Source: Agrobacterium vitis (lineage in GTDB: Bacteria; Pseudomonadota; Alphaproteobacteria; Rhizobiales; Rhizobiaceae). Taken from it: 64,000 nucleotides of DNA. A program made the translations under genes and the position numbers. Shown here piece by piece: positions 52,946-61,531 of this stretch. Numbering within the stretch: the stretch's first letter is position 1; each line of letters begins with the position of its first letter. Location of the stretch: assembly GCF_014926405.1 (NCBI RefSeq), contig NZ_JACXXJ020000004.1, positions 186,001 through 250,000 on the forward strand, in the 5' to 3' direction. The notes beneath the pieces were generated by a model. It was not told the origin of the DNA, searched no databases, and worked only from the letters and a program-made list of their open reading frames with translations.

Positions 52946-54862
52946 ATGGCACGCGCCGACCTCAACGCATTGACCGATGACGGCCTGACCCAGCTTTCCA
53001 ATGCCGGGCTGGTCAAGCGTGCGCAGCGAGAGCTTGCAAACGGCACCGGACCTGAGCTTGCCGAACTCGATGACGGTACGATCGAGGCTCGGTTTGCCGA
53101 CGATACGCTGACACGGCTGGCACCCGGACGTGAGCTTGCCGACGCCAGTTGCACCTGCCCGTCTTCCGGCGTCTGCCGCCACCGGGTGATGCTGGCCATG
53201 GCTTGCCGAGAGACGGGGACGCAAGACAGGGACGGACAGCCGGACGTTGCCGTCGCTTGGAACCCTGCCACGCTCGATCTCGAGAGTTTTGAAGCCGCCC
53301 TCGCCCCCTCAGCAAAGGCCGAGCTCAATCGTCTGCTCGGGACCCGCCATTCGGTTCGGCTCGTCTACGGCCAAGTGCCTGCTGCAAGGCTGCCGATGGC
53401 AAGCGTCCGGTTTCTTGTACCCGGTGACCTCGGCTATGCTCGCTGCGACTGTATCCAGCAGCGGAACTGCGTTCACGTGGCGCTCGCGATCCGCGCTTTT
53501 CGTGCTGCCGACGACACGTCGGAAGCCGTGGTCGGGGGCGCATCGGCCATTGCGGCAGGCACAGCCGACACAGGGGCGCTGGCGACCGCCTGCACCGAGC
53601 TTCTTGCCCAGCTTCTGGACGTCGGGGTGACTGCGGGCCTGACGGCCCATGCACTGCTGATCGAACGCTGCCGCCGACAGGCCGAAAAGCTTGGCGCGTC
53701 GCAGATGCTGCTGGTCCTCGAAGGGCTGGTGGAGCAGATCGAAAGCTATAGCGCCCGGAGTGCACGCTATGACGAGCGGGCCGCACTTCGCCTCGGCGTT
53801 GAACTCGTGGCTCGCACTAAGGCCAGCGATGCCGCGACCGCGCTCGGGCTCGGCGAACCGTTCGAAACCGCCATGTCGAAATCGCGCCTGGTGTCGCTCG
53901 GTGGCAGGCTGCGGCAGGAGGGCCTGGATGTCAGGGCCTCGGTGCTTCTCGCCGACAGCGACACCGGCGCCACGATGCTGCTGGAACGACTGTTCTCCGC
54001 CCTGCCCAACGAGACCGGCCCGCTACAGGCATCGGTTTTACGGCGTCAATTCTCACCCGGCCTGCCGGTGCTGGGAGTGGGACGCGGCCAGATTCTGACC
54101 AGCGTCGCCCGGCGGCGGGCCGATGGGCTGCTGGCGCTGGGCAGCGGCACCGGCGGCAAAACCCAGGTGATGCCGCGCAACGGCAATTTTACCTTCGCTT
54201 CGCCGCTGGCCGCCCGCCATGTTGATGCCGTGACATCCGACTTCTCAAAGCGGGCGATTTCACTGATCCGGCCGCGCAAACGGGTGGACGACATCCACGT
54301 ATTCGAGGTCGAGGAAGCCCTGGGGCAGAGTTGGTCCGCCGGCGCGCAGATCTGGGAAGGTGCCGTCCGCCTTGCCAATGAGGGCGGCACGCTTCACCTG
54401 GAGCGGGAATTCGATGCCGGCGCGCCAGCCGCAACCGGCGTTTTGGCAGCGGCAATGGAAGGGCGCTGGGGCCGCATTCGCTATATCGCCGGCCCTGTGC
54501 GCCTCGATGGCGATGCGCTTGTCTGCGAACCATGGTCGCTGTCCGCCGACCGCTTCATCGTCCCGGATCTCGATACGCCGGAGGAAATGATGGCGACGGT
54601 CACACCACGTCAGGTCAGTCAGCAGTCGGATATTCTCGACGAGGTGGAACGGTTGTTGAGCGGTTCGATCCATGCAGGTAGCAAGGCACGCGCCCATCGC
54701 GAGGCTGTGGGCAAGCCGCTGAAGGCAAGGCTCATCGCTGCCGGCTTCGTCTCGCTGGCGAGCCGCTTGGGTGACTGGATGGTTGCCGAGCCGGGACGAG
54801 CGACCAGCACCTTCTGCGACGTCGCCGTCTGGCTACTGACGCTGAAAGAGAGCCACATGTAA
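52946..54862 (+). CDS. SWIM zinc-finger protein
   Basis: Protein of 638 residues with two SWIM-type CxC...CxH motifs: CTCPSSGVCRHRVML (about residues 68-82) and CDCIQQRNCVHVALAI (about 170). These are DNA/protein-binding zinc fingers. The remaining part is helical with no recognised catalytic domain. It begins two bases after the VWA stop. SWIM and VWA proteins are regular neighbours of MoxR ATPase and DUF5691/DUF5682 genes. The protein probably belongs to that system, now lacking its ATPase. Exact function is unknown. Confidence 0.8.
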   Translation: MARADLNALTDDGLTQLSNAGLVKRAQRELANGTGPELAELDDGTIEARFADDTLTRLAPGRELADASCTCPSSGVCRHRVMLAMACRETGTQDRDGQPDVAVAWNPATLDLESFEAALAPSAKAELNRLLGTRHSVRLVYGQVPAARLPMASVRFLVPGDLGYARCDCIQQRNCVHVALAIRAFRAADDTSEAVVGGASAIAAGTADTGALATACTELLAQLLDVGVTAGLTAHALLIERCRRQAEKLGASQMLLVLEGLVEQIESYSARSARYDERAALRLGVELVARTKASDAATALGLGEPFETAMSKSRLVSLGGRLRQEGLDVRASVLLADSDTGATMLLERLFSALPNETGPLQASVLRRQFSPGLPVLGVGRGQILTSVARRRADGLLALGSGTGGKTQVMPRNGNFTFASPLAARHVDAVTSDFSKRAISLIRPRKRVDDIHVFEVEEALGQSWSAGAQIWEGAVRLANEGGTLHLEREFDAGAPAATGVLAAAMEGRWGRIRYIAGPVRLDGDALVCEPWSLSADRFIVPDLDTPEEMMATVTPRQVSQQSDILDEVERLLSGSIHAGSKARAHREAVGKPLKARLIAAGFVSLASRLGDWMVAEPGRATSTFCDVAVWLLTLKESHM

Positions 54863-54898
54863 ATCGGCGGGGGGCCCGGTGCCGATACGCATGACAAA

Positions 54899-55112
54899 CG
54901 GGCTTGTCGCAAACATATTCGGAGCGCGCGATGGTTCGCCGCGCCGTGTTGAAGGATTGGAAGCCAATGATCTTTGGCATGTTCTTCTTTATCCGGATCA
55001 GCTACTCGGCAATAGCATTCAGAATCATGGGCTCGCTCCGCAACTTTCGGAGCGGCAAACTCCATACCTCTGGTCAACACACGATTAAACCCGAAAATTT
55101 GCGACAAGCCCG
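54899..55112. repeat. 15-base inverted repeats with IS6-like ends enclosing 184 bases
   Basis: CGGGCTTGTCGCAAA at 54899-54913 and its exact complement TTTGCGACAAGCCCG at 55098-55112 face each other. They resemble IS6-family terminal repeats (GGCACTGTTGCAAA in IS26). The interior encodes nothing I recognise, and the flanks show no duplication of eight bases. It could be a non-autonomous element or the residue of two recombined IS6 copies. The right repeat abuts the C-terminus of the degraded IS6 transposase. Confidence 0.6.
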
Positions 55113-55563
55113 GTTTGCGGTCGGGTCGTGGATGGACACGAAACGCTGAAGGTGTCGCGCTGACTTGAAGCGCTTCATGATCCTTTCCCTTCGTCGGACG
55201 GGCTGATGGGAGTTTTCCGCCCGATTGTTCAATCCTTTGTGAGAACGATGCTCAACGCCGGGCATGATCTCCCGCTTTGCTGCACCATAGGATCGCAATT
55301 TGCCGCCTTGGCACTGCGACGGCTTTGCACCAATACATCGAGAACAAAGCCGTCCTGATCAACGGCGCGCCAAAGCCAGTGTTTCTTTCCACCAATGGTG
55401 ATGACAACCTCATCGAGATGCCATTTGTCTCCGAGCCTGCCAGCAGATCCTCAACCATACGCAGGCTAAGCGGAAACCGGAAATAGAGCCAAACCGGATT
55501 AGCAATCACCTCGGCTGGAAATCGATGCCGACGATAAAGTGGATCACGGCTAGATCTGGTCAT
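55113..55563 (-). pseudogene. Degraded IS6-family transposase
   Basis: Pieces of an IS6 transposase in three frames on the minus strand. The N-terminus (DPLYRRHRFPAEVIANPVWL, then FPLSLRMVEDLLA) runs from 55563 to about 55455. The middle (GDKWHLDEVVITIGGKKHW, then DQDGFVLDVLVQ) follows after a deletion of the usual HTH region. The C-terminus (LRSYGAAKREIMPGVEHR, NNRAENSHQPVRRRERIM) ends near 55115. A second deletion removes the part between the middle and the C-terminus. It cannot be active. Confidence 0.8.
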
Positions 55564-55661
55564 GCAGCCAGATCCCTCATTTTGATCGACGTCCGGTAAA
55601 CGTTACGAGGCCAACTGAACCGTAAGCGAGGCTAAATGCCTCGCCCATGGTTCAGATCGTC

Positions 55662-57275
55662 TCAGCGAAGAGGGCCAATGGCGGTTTCGACCACATTCAG
55701 AACCTTGCCTTCGGTGACCATGGCAAAAGCGGGTTTGATCTGCTTTTGCATATAGCCATCTCCATCCTGCAGCGGGATGACGGCGGCCAGCGCGTCATAA
55801 AGTGGTTGTGTGCCACGTCCGAGTTTGAAGCTGCCCAGTGCATGGCGGGTTAGGAAAATTGCCTTGGTGGCCAGCAAGCACTCAACGCCGATGATTTTTG
55901 GCAGATTATCCAGCACCTGCTGCGCCTTGCGGCACGACCAAGCCGCCATGGAAACATGGTCTTCCTGACTGCTCTTGGTGGGGATGGTATCGGCGACAGA
56001 TGGGAAGGCCAGCGTCTTGTTTTCAGAAGCCACGGCGGCGGCGGCGGTGGAAATAATGCCGTAGCCGTAGTTAAGGCCAATGGGCTTGCCAGCAAGGTTT
56101 GGCGGCAGACCGTAATTCAGCGTGGTATCGCACAGGGCAAACAACCGCCGCTCGGAGATATTGCCGATTTCAATTAGGGCGATGGCCAGCAGATCCATCG
56201 CAAAGGCAATCGGTTCGCAATGGAAATTGCCGCCAGAGAGGAATTCCAGCGCGCCATTTTCATTCCAGAACACCAGTGGATTGTCGGTGGCGGCGTTGAG
56301 CTCGCGCGTCAGCACGGTCTTGGCATGCTCAAGCTGATCGCGGCAGCTGCCGTGCACTTGCGGCAGGCAGCGGAAGGAATATTGGTCTTGAACGCGTGGG
56401 TGATAGGTTGGGTGCAGGATATCATCTTCGAGATGAACGGCGCGGGCTGACTCTGAGGCGCGGCGTGAGCCTTCGACCATGCGGCGGATGTTTTCAGCTG
56501 TCAGGATTTGTCCCGGTTGCTTACGAACTTCGTGGATACGGGCGTCAAATGCGGCCTGCTCACCACGGATCGCTTCGAGGCTCAACGCACCAATCGCGTC
56601 TGCGGTTTTCATCAGCTCTTCGGCATCATTCAGCGTCAAAGCGCCCATGCCTGCACACAGACTGTTGCCATTGATGAGCGCCAGGCAATCCTTGGCCTTC
56701 AGCTCAAAAGATACCGGGCTGATGCCTGCCAGTTCAAGCGCCTTTGGAGCGGACATGCGCTCCCCCTTGTAGATGGCCTCTGCATCCTCATAACCAATTA
56801 GCACAGACACCATATGGGCGAGTGGAGCCAAGTCGCCGGAGGCACCAACAGAGCCTTGGATTGGCACCACCGGATGAACGCCGCTGTTGAGCATCTGTAC
56901 GAGACGATCAACCACCTCAATGCGCAGACCCGAAACACCAACACAAAAGGCATTGATGCGCACGGCCATCATGGCACGAACGATTTCCTCAGATGCCGGT
57001 TCGCCAATGCCGGAGCAGTGTGACAGCACGATATTGAGCTGAAACTGCTCATTATCGGCCTGATTGATCTTGTAATCCTTGAGCTTGCCGACGCCGGTGT
57101 TGAAGCCATAGGTCGGCGGTGCATTTTCCGTCAGCCAGTTTTCTTCGATATAGGCGCGCTTTTTGATGATTTCGGCCCGTGCAGCGGCTCCAATCTCAAC
57201 CTGTGCGTTTTCGCGGGCGATCTGCACCGTTTGCTTGATGGTGAGGCTGTCGCCGTCCAGTATGATCGTTGTCAT
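55662..57275 (-). CDS. Histidine ammonia-lyase-type aromatic amino acid lyase
   Basis: MIO-dependent lyase of 537 residues that removes ammonia from an aromatic amino acid. The MIO prosthetic group would form from Ala145-Ser146-Gly147 in GSVGASGDLAPLAH. Tyr56 in TYGFNTGVGKL and His86 in SHCSGIGEP match the HAL positions, and QEDHVSMAAW retains the Glu that selects histidine in HAL. The length is a little above HAL (about 510). It is separated from the upstream M20 gene by a repeat. No hutU, hutI or hutG is near, so the pathway may differ from classical histidine degradation. TAL or another lyase is an alternative. Confidence 0.82.
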   Translation of the reverse strand: MTTIILDGDSLTIKQTVQIARENAQVEIGAAARAEIIKKRAYIEENWLTENAPPTYGFNTGVGKLKDYKINQADNEQFQLNIVLSHCSGIGEPASEEIVRAMMAVRINAFCVGVSGLRIEVVDRLVQMLNSGVHPVVPIQGSVGASGDLAPLAHMVSVLIGYEDAEAIYKGERMSAPKALELAGISPVSFELKAKDCLALINGNSLCAGMGALTLNDAEELMKTADAIGALSLEAIRGEQAAFDARIHEVRKQPGQILTAENIRRMVEGSRRASESARAVHLEDDILHPTYHPRVQDQYSFRCLPQVHGSCRDQLEHAKTVLTRELNAATDNPLVFWNENGALEFLSGGNFHCEPIAFAMDLLAIALIEIGNISERRLFALCDTTLNYGLPPNLAGKPIGLNYGYGIISTAAAAVASENKTLAFPSVADTIPTKSSQEDHVSMAAWSCRKAQQVLDNLPKIIGVECLLATKAIFLTRHALGSFKLGRGTQPLYDALAAVIPLQDGDGYMQKQIKPAFAMVTEGKVLNVVETAIGPLR

Positions 57276-57336
57276 AGGTCAGTCCTTTATTTGAAAATAG
57301 GCATTGATCTGGCACCGCGGCGTCAGACATTTGATT

Positions 57337-57385
57337 GAGTTTGTCTTTTCAGGAAAACCGGTGACCACTTTTCCCTGACAAACTC
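57337..57385. repeat. RIME-like intergenic repeat, copy 2
   Basis: Palindrome with 9-base arms GAGTTTGTC (57337-57345) and GACAAACTC (57377-57385) and inner arms AGGAAAA / TTTTCCC. It aligns with the copy at 25673-25720 in inverse orientation. It overlaps the stop codon of the M20 gene and lies between it and the lyase gene, so it may act as a partial terminator within the operon. Confidence 0.75.
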
Positions 57386-58644
57386 TAAGGCGTGTTGCTA
57401 TCCAGATGGACAAGGGCGCGAACGAGCACATCGGCGGCAAGCGCGATGGCTTCGTTATCCGTCCACTCATCCGGGGTGTGGCTTTTGCCATCGCGCGAGG
57501 GCACAAAAAGCATTGCGGATTTGGTGATCTGGGCCATGAATGCCGCATCATGGCCCGCACCAGAGGCAAGAGACAGGGTGGGTAGATTGAGATCGCTGGC
57601 AGCGCTTTCCAAAACCAATCTGAGGGAGGCATCGCAGGCAACGGCCCGCGTCTTGCTCAAGCGCTCAAACAGCGCAACATGGCAATTTTCATCAGTAGCC
57701 GCTTTGCTGGCCAGGCCCTCCAACGCCTCAATGAAACTATCCATCATGCCATCGTCTTCGGCGCGGATATCAACGATGGCCTCGGATGCGCCCGGCACCA
57801 CATTGGCCCCGCCCGGTTCAATGGTGAGCACGCCGATGGTGGCGGTAAAATGCCCTTTGTCCTGCGCGGCACAAGCTGCATCCCGAACGGAGAGCGCAAA
57901 CCGCGCCATGGCCAAAGCCGCATCAGCCCGCATATCCATGGGTGAGGTTCCGGCATGGCCAGCAATGCCCTCAAAACGTACTTTCACACGTCCGATTCCG
58001 GCAATGGCGGTCACAACGCCAATCGGGATGTGCTTTGCTTCCAGCACCGGCCCTTGTTCAATATGGATTTCCAGATAGCTGGCAATGTCATCGCGGCGGG
58101 CGCTGGAAAGCTGTGAGACGTTGCCGCCAATCCGGTCTATCGCCTCGCACAATGGTTCGTCATTGGGCCCAAGCAAAGCAAGATGATGGTCGGTCAAGGC
58201 CCCCGCCATACCCCGGCTGCCGATGCAGGACAGGCCCCAATCACTTGGTTCTTCGGCAAGAAAATCAACGAGTTCGATGGGGTGTTGCGGCCTATAACCG
58301 GCAAGCCGCAGCGCCCGAATGGCAGCAAGACCAGACAAAACCCCGGCGACGCCATCAAACCGCCCGCCGCTGGGCACGGTGTCGCTGTGCGAGCCGGTCA
58401 TCAACACGGGCGCGTCAGTGAGAATGCCCTCCCACCGTCCAATCAGATTGCCAGCGGCATCCAGACGAACGCCCAGACCTTCCTCCTCAAAGCGGTTTTT
58501 GAGGTAAGCGCGACCGTCAAGAAACAGGGGCGTGAAAGAACGGCGTGTCCAAGGGCGGCCCGGCTCTGTGAGGGCTGCCAGCGCATCGAAATCGGCTTGC
58601 AGCTTTGTGCGGTCAACACTGGGAACGGATTGCATATTGGCCAT
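57385..58644 (-). CDS. M20-family amidohydrolase (N-carbamoyl-L-amino acid hydrolase/allantoate amidohydrolase type)
   Basis: Zinc- or manganese-dependent amidohydrolase of 419 residues that probably cleaves an N-carbamoyl amino acid or an ureido compound. Metal ligands are seen in GSHSDTVPSGGRFDG (His, Asp), VDFLAEEPSDWG (Glu), EIHIEQGP (His) and SGAGHDAAFM (His). The start at MANMQSVPSV lies 4 bases after the hydantoinase stop; a longer frame upstream is rejected. The pairing with a hydantoinase-type enzyme just upstream matches a hydantoin or allantoin to amino acid route. The direction of flow is inferred from gene order. Confidence 0.85.
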   Translation of the reverse strand: MANMQSVPSVDRTKLQADFDALAALTEPGRPWTRRSFTPLFLDGRAYLKNRFEEEGLGVRLDAAGNLIGRWEGILTDAPVLMTGSHSDTVPSGGRFDGVAGVLSGLAAIRALRLAGYRPQHPIELVDFLAEEPSDWGLSCIGSRGMAGALTDHHLALLGPNDEPLCEAIDRIGGNVSQLSSARRDDIASYLEIHIEQGPVLEAKHIPIGVVTAIAGIGRVKVRFEGIAGHAGTSPMDMRADAALAMARFALSVRDAACAAQDKGHFTATIGVLTIEPGGANVVPGASEAIVDIRAEDDGMMDSFIEALEGLASKAATDENCHVALFERLSKTRAVACDASLRLVLESAASDLNLPTLSLASGAGHDAAFMAQITKSAMLFVPSRDGKSHTPDEWTDNEAIALAADVLVRALVHLDSNTP

Positions 58645-58648
58645 CGGA

Positions 58649-60025
58649 TCAAGCCACTTTTGATAGGGCGCGGGTGGGCTTGATAAAGCGGCCCGTTCCG
58701 GGTGCTGCCAGAACATCCTTGCCGTCAAAAATCATCTGGCCGCGCAGGAAGGTTGCAATAGCCGCGTGGCGGATACGCTTGCCCTCATAGGGGCTCCAAC
58801 CCACCACGTTATGGCCGCTGGTCGCCGCATCGTAAATTCTTGGCCGCTCCGCAAAGACGGCAATATCGGCATCCAGCCCTATAGCCAGCGCGCCTTTTTG
58901 GGCGGTCAGGCGAAACAGCCGGGCCGGATTGCCGCACAGCAGTTTTGCGGCATGGGTGAGTGGCAGGCCACGATCTGTCAAACCGTCCAGCAGTAGGCTG
59001 GAGAGCACCTCAAGACCCGGCATGCCGGAAGAATTTTCCAACATCACAGTCGCGGATTTTGCCGCAAGGCTCCACGATACATGATCGGTGGAAACGATGG
59101 TGATATGGCCTGCGGCCAAATGCTGCCAGAGCTTCTCGCGCTCTTTGGCGGATCGAATGGGCGGATTGCATTTTGCGCGACCCAGCAGACGCGACACGTC
59201 TTCCTCCTCGCTACACACGAGGTAATGGATGCAGGCCTCAATCGTCGCGTCCACACCTTGGGCGCGGTAGGCTTGAGCAAGCTCATAGCCGCGCCCAACC
59301 GAGCAGTGGACAATATGGGCCGGGCATCCGGTGGCGGCTGCAATCTCATAGACCTCAGCGATGGCCAGTGTTTCGGCAATCGGTGGGCGACTTTCTCCAT
59401 GGGTCAGATAGTCGGTGCGACCTGTAGCCTTCACCGCCTCGCTCCAGACCTTGACGCATTCGTCATTTTCGTTGTGAACACCGGCAATCAATCCGGTCTT
59501 GGCCACTTCAGCAAAGGCGGCATAGAGCAGCGGCGTTGGAATGCGCGGAAAACGGTTTGGATCGGTCTCAAAGGTTGAGAATTTAAAGCCTGCTGCCCCG
59601 GAATCTGCCATCTCAGTAATGTGCTTTGGACCATCGGAAGGACGAATGGTGCCGTAGAGCGCAAAATCCACACGGGCCTGCTCGGCCGCACTTTCGGCCT
59701 TTTCGGTCAAAAGCTCTGCCGTGCAGATCAATTTTCCGCCAGCATCATAGGGCATATCGACGATTGTGGTAACACCGCCTGCCGCAGCGGATCGGGTGGA
59801 CCAGATAAAATCTTCCTGATCCTTTTGCGAACGGGAATGGACCTGTCCATCAATGATACCGGGCAGGATCAGCGCCGAGCCGAAATCATCGACCTCTCTG
59901 GCCGCTGGAGCAGAACCGCTTCCAAGGGCTGCGATGATACCATCGCGGATTGCCACAAAGCCGTTTTCAGTGATCCCGTCCTCGGTTACGAGGGTTCCGC
60001 GCACCACTCTGTCGAAATCACTCAT
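58649..60025 (-). CDS. Hydantoinase/allantoinase-type cyclic amidohydrolase
   Basis: Metal-dependent cyclic amidohydrolase of 458 residues, dihydroorotase/allantoinase family. The usual D-x-H-x-H is DGQVHSRSQ, so the second His of the first metal pair is Arg65. The carboxylated Lys is likely in GAAGFKFST, and further ligands are His in GVHNEND and HIVHCSVG and Asp in STDHVSW. It probably opens a five- or six-membered cyclic ureide or imide. It overlaps the DUF2390 stop by four bases and feeds the M20 enzyme. The Arg substitution may change metal occupancy. Confidence 0.82.
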   Translation of the reverse strand: MSDFDRVVRGTLVTEDGITENGFVAIRDGIIAALGSGSAPAAREVDDFGSALILPGIIDGQVHSRSQKDQEDFIWSTRSAAAGGVTTIVDMPYDAGGKLICTAELLTEKAESAAEQARVDFALYGTIRPSDGPKHITEMADSGAAGFKFSTFETDPNRFPRIPTPLLYAAFAEVAKTGLIAGVHNENDECVKVWSEAVKATGRTDYLTHGESRPPIAETLAIAEVYEIAAATGCPAHIVHCSVGRGYELAQAYRAQGVDATIEACIHYLVCSEEEDVSRLLGRAKCNPPIRSAKEREKLWQHLAAGHITIVSTDHVSWSLAAKSATVMLENSSGMPGLEVLSSLLLDGLTDRGLPLTHAAKLLCGNPARLFRLTAQKGALAIGLDADIAVFAERPRIYDAATSGHNVVGWSPYEGKRIRHAAIATFLRGQMIFDGKDVLAAPGTGRFIKPTRALSKVA

Positions 60026-60543
60026 AGCAGCTTTCTTTCTTCGTCATGTTCTTGAATCTGTGAGTCATTGGCAGCGGTTTGAAAAACCAGAAGCGCCTCT
60101 ACGCACTCGTCCTCCGGTACGCAGCAGCCAAGGAGATAAGCGCCACACATCTGGCTTGGCTCCGTTGGTTTTGCATACGGCAAAAAACTGCGGGCGAGGC
60201 GTGAGACGTGGACTTGTTCCGCCCGCAATTCCAGTGCCTTGACCGTCTCACGGAGCTGAACCTCATCATGCTCCGTGTAGCGACCCTTCATGCCCTGACG
60301 TATGGTCCGCAGCGGCTTCACAACATCCTCACGCCATGAAGTCGCATCCGTCAGGAATGTATTCAAATCTTGGATATCCGTGCCGATTCCTTGCTGATCG
60401 GCATAAAACAGCAGCAACAACAGCGGCACATCAATGCCGTAAGCATCCTGCAAGCGAACACAAAACTGCGCGACTTTCGGTGCGCGATAGAGATTGCACA
60501 TGGCTGTCCAGGCATTGTTTGCAAAATCATCAGCATTATTCAT
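60022..60543 (-). CDS. DUF2390 (TIGR02444-type) protein
   Basis: 173-residue protein of the DUF2390/TIGR02444 family. The family opening is AWTAMCNLYRAPKVAQFCVR followed by LQDAYGIDVPLLLLLFYAD, and the region WREDVVKPLRTIRQGMKG is also typical. The C-terminal half has a Cys-rich stretch (MCGAYLLGCCVPEDEC). I chose the ATG at MNNADDF because GAGG lies seven bases upstream; ATGs at 60573-60576 are alternatives. It sits between the ABC ATPase and the hydantoinase-type gene, four bases overlapping the latter. Role unknown. Confidence 0.75.
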   Translation of the reverse strand: MNNADDFANNAWTAMCNLYRAPKVAQFCVRLQDAYGIDVPLLLLLFYADQQGIGTDIQDLNTFLTDATSWREDVVKPLRTIRQGMKGRYTEHDEVQLRETVKALELRAEQVHVSRLARSFLPYAKPTEPSQMCGAYLLGCCVPEDECVEALLVFQTAANDSQIQEHDEERKLL

Positions 60544-60553
60544 CACCGCCACC

Positions 60554-61531
60554 TCATGCTGATACCGGTTCATCATGGGGGTGGTGACAGGCAACCATCT
60601 GCCCCCGGAGCGCCAACCGCAGCACCGGCTCTTTATTGGTGCAAAGCTCCGTGGCACGCGGGCATCGGGTCCTGAAAGCGCAGCCACTGAGCGGCTGGTT
60701 TCTGGATGGAACTTCCATACGCTTGCGCTCTGGCGTCACTTTCCGGCTGGCATCCACAACCGGCACAGCCTCCAGCAAGGTGCGCGTATAGGGATGAGCC
60801 GGGAGCGCATAAATCGCCTCGCCCAAACCGATCTCGACGATCCTGCTGCGATAGAGCACTGCCACGCGGTCGCTGACATTTTTCACCACGGCCAGATCAT
60901 GGGAGATGAAGATCAGCGCAAGCTTGCGGGTTTCGCGGATGTCCTGCAGCAGGTTGATCACCTGCGCCTGAACCGACACATCCAGCGATGCCACCGGTTC
61001 GTCGCAGACAATCAGTTCCGGTTCCACGGCCAGCGCCCGGGCAATAGCGATGCGCTGGCACTGGCCGCCAGAAAACTGATGCGGGGTGCGGCCCGCAACA
61101 GCATCCAGATCAAAACCCACATCCTTGAGCGCTGCGCGCACGCGCCTGTCGCGCTCAGGCTTTGCAACGCCCTGAATTACCAACCCCTCGGCCACAATAT
61201 CCTCAACCCGGCGACGTGGATTGAAGGAGGAGAGCGGGTCTTGAAAGATCATTTGCAGCTTGCCGCGCATACGCCGCATGTCGCCGTTGGAGAGCTTGGC
61301 AAGGTCAGCGCCTTGATATTCAATCGCCCCAGTCCATTGGGTGTCGGCCTGCGGCAACAGCCTGAGCAGCGCCCGCCCGATGGTGGTTTTGCCGCTACCG
61401 CTTTCGCCGACAAGACCAAGCGTTTCGCCCGGAGCCAAAGAGAAAGACACGTTATCAACGGCCTTCATCATCTTAGCCCCACGCGAAAAATCGACGGATA
61501 GGCCGGAGACGTTCAACAGCGGCTCAACCAT
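60554..61531 (-). CDS. Oligopeptide-type ABC transporter ATPase, OppF/DppF class
   Basis: Second ATPase of an Opp/Dpp-type importer, 325 residues. Walker A is GESGSGKTTIG, the Q-loop is in IFQDPLSSFNPRRRV, the signature is FSGGQCQRI, Walker B is LIVCDEPVASLDVSVQ, the switch is in ISHDLAVV, and a C-terminal CxxRCPxxxxxC motif (CAFRTRCPRATELC) is present. The ATG overlaps the OppD-type stop by eight bases. Paired with the next gene it powers uptake of the compound degraded by the hydantoinase, M20 and lyase enzymes. Confidence 0.9.
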   Translation of the reverse strand: MVEPLLNVSGLSVDFSRGAKMMKAVDNVSFSLAPGETLGLVGESGSGKTTIGRALLRLLPQADTQWTGAIEYQGADLAKLSNGDMRRMRGKLQMIFQDPLSSFNPRRRVEDIVAEGLVIQGVAKPERDRRVRAALKDVGFDLDAVAGRTPHQFSGGQCQRIAIARALAVEPELIVCDEPVASLDVSVQAQVINLLQDIRETRKLALIFISHDLAVVKNVSDRVAVLYRSRIVEIGLGEAIYALPAHPYTRTLLEAVPVVDASRKVTPERKRMEVPSRNQPLSGCAFRTRCPRATELCTNKEPVLRLALRGQMVACHHPHDEPVSA

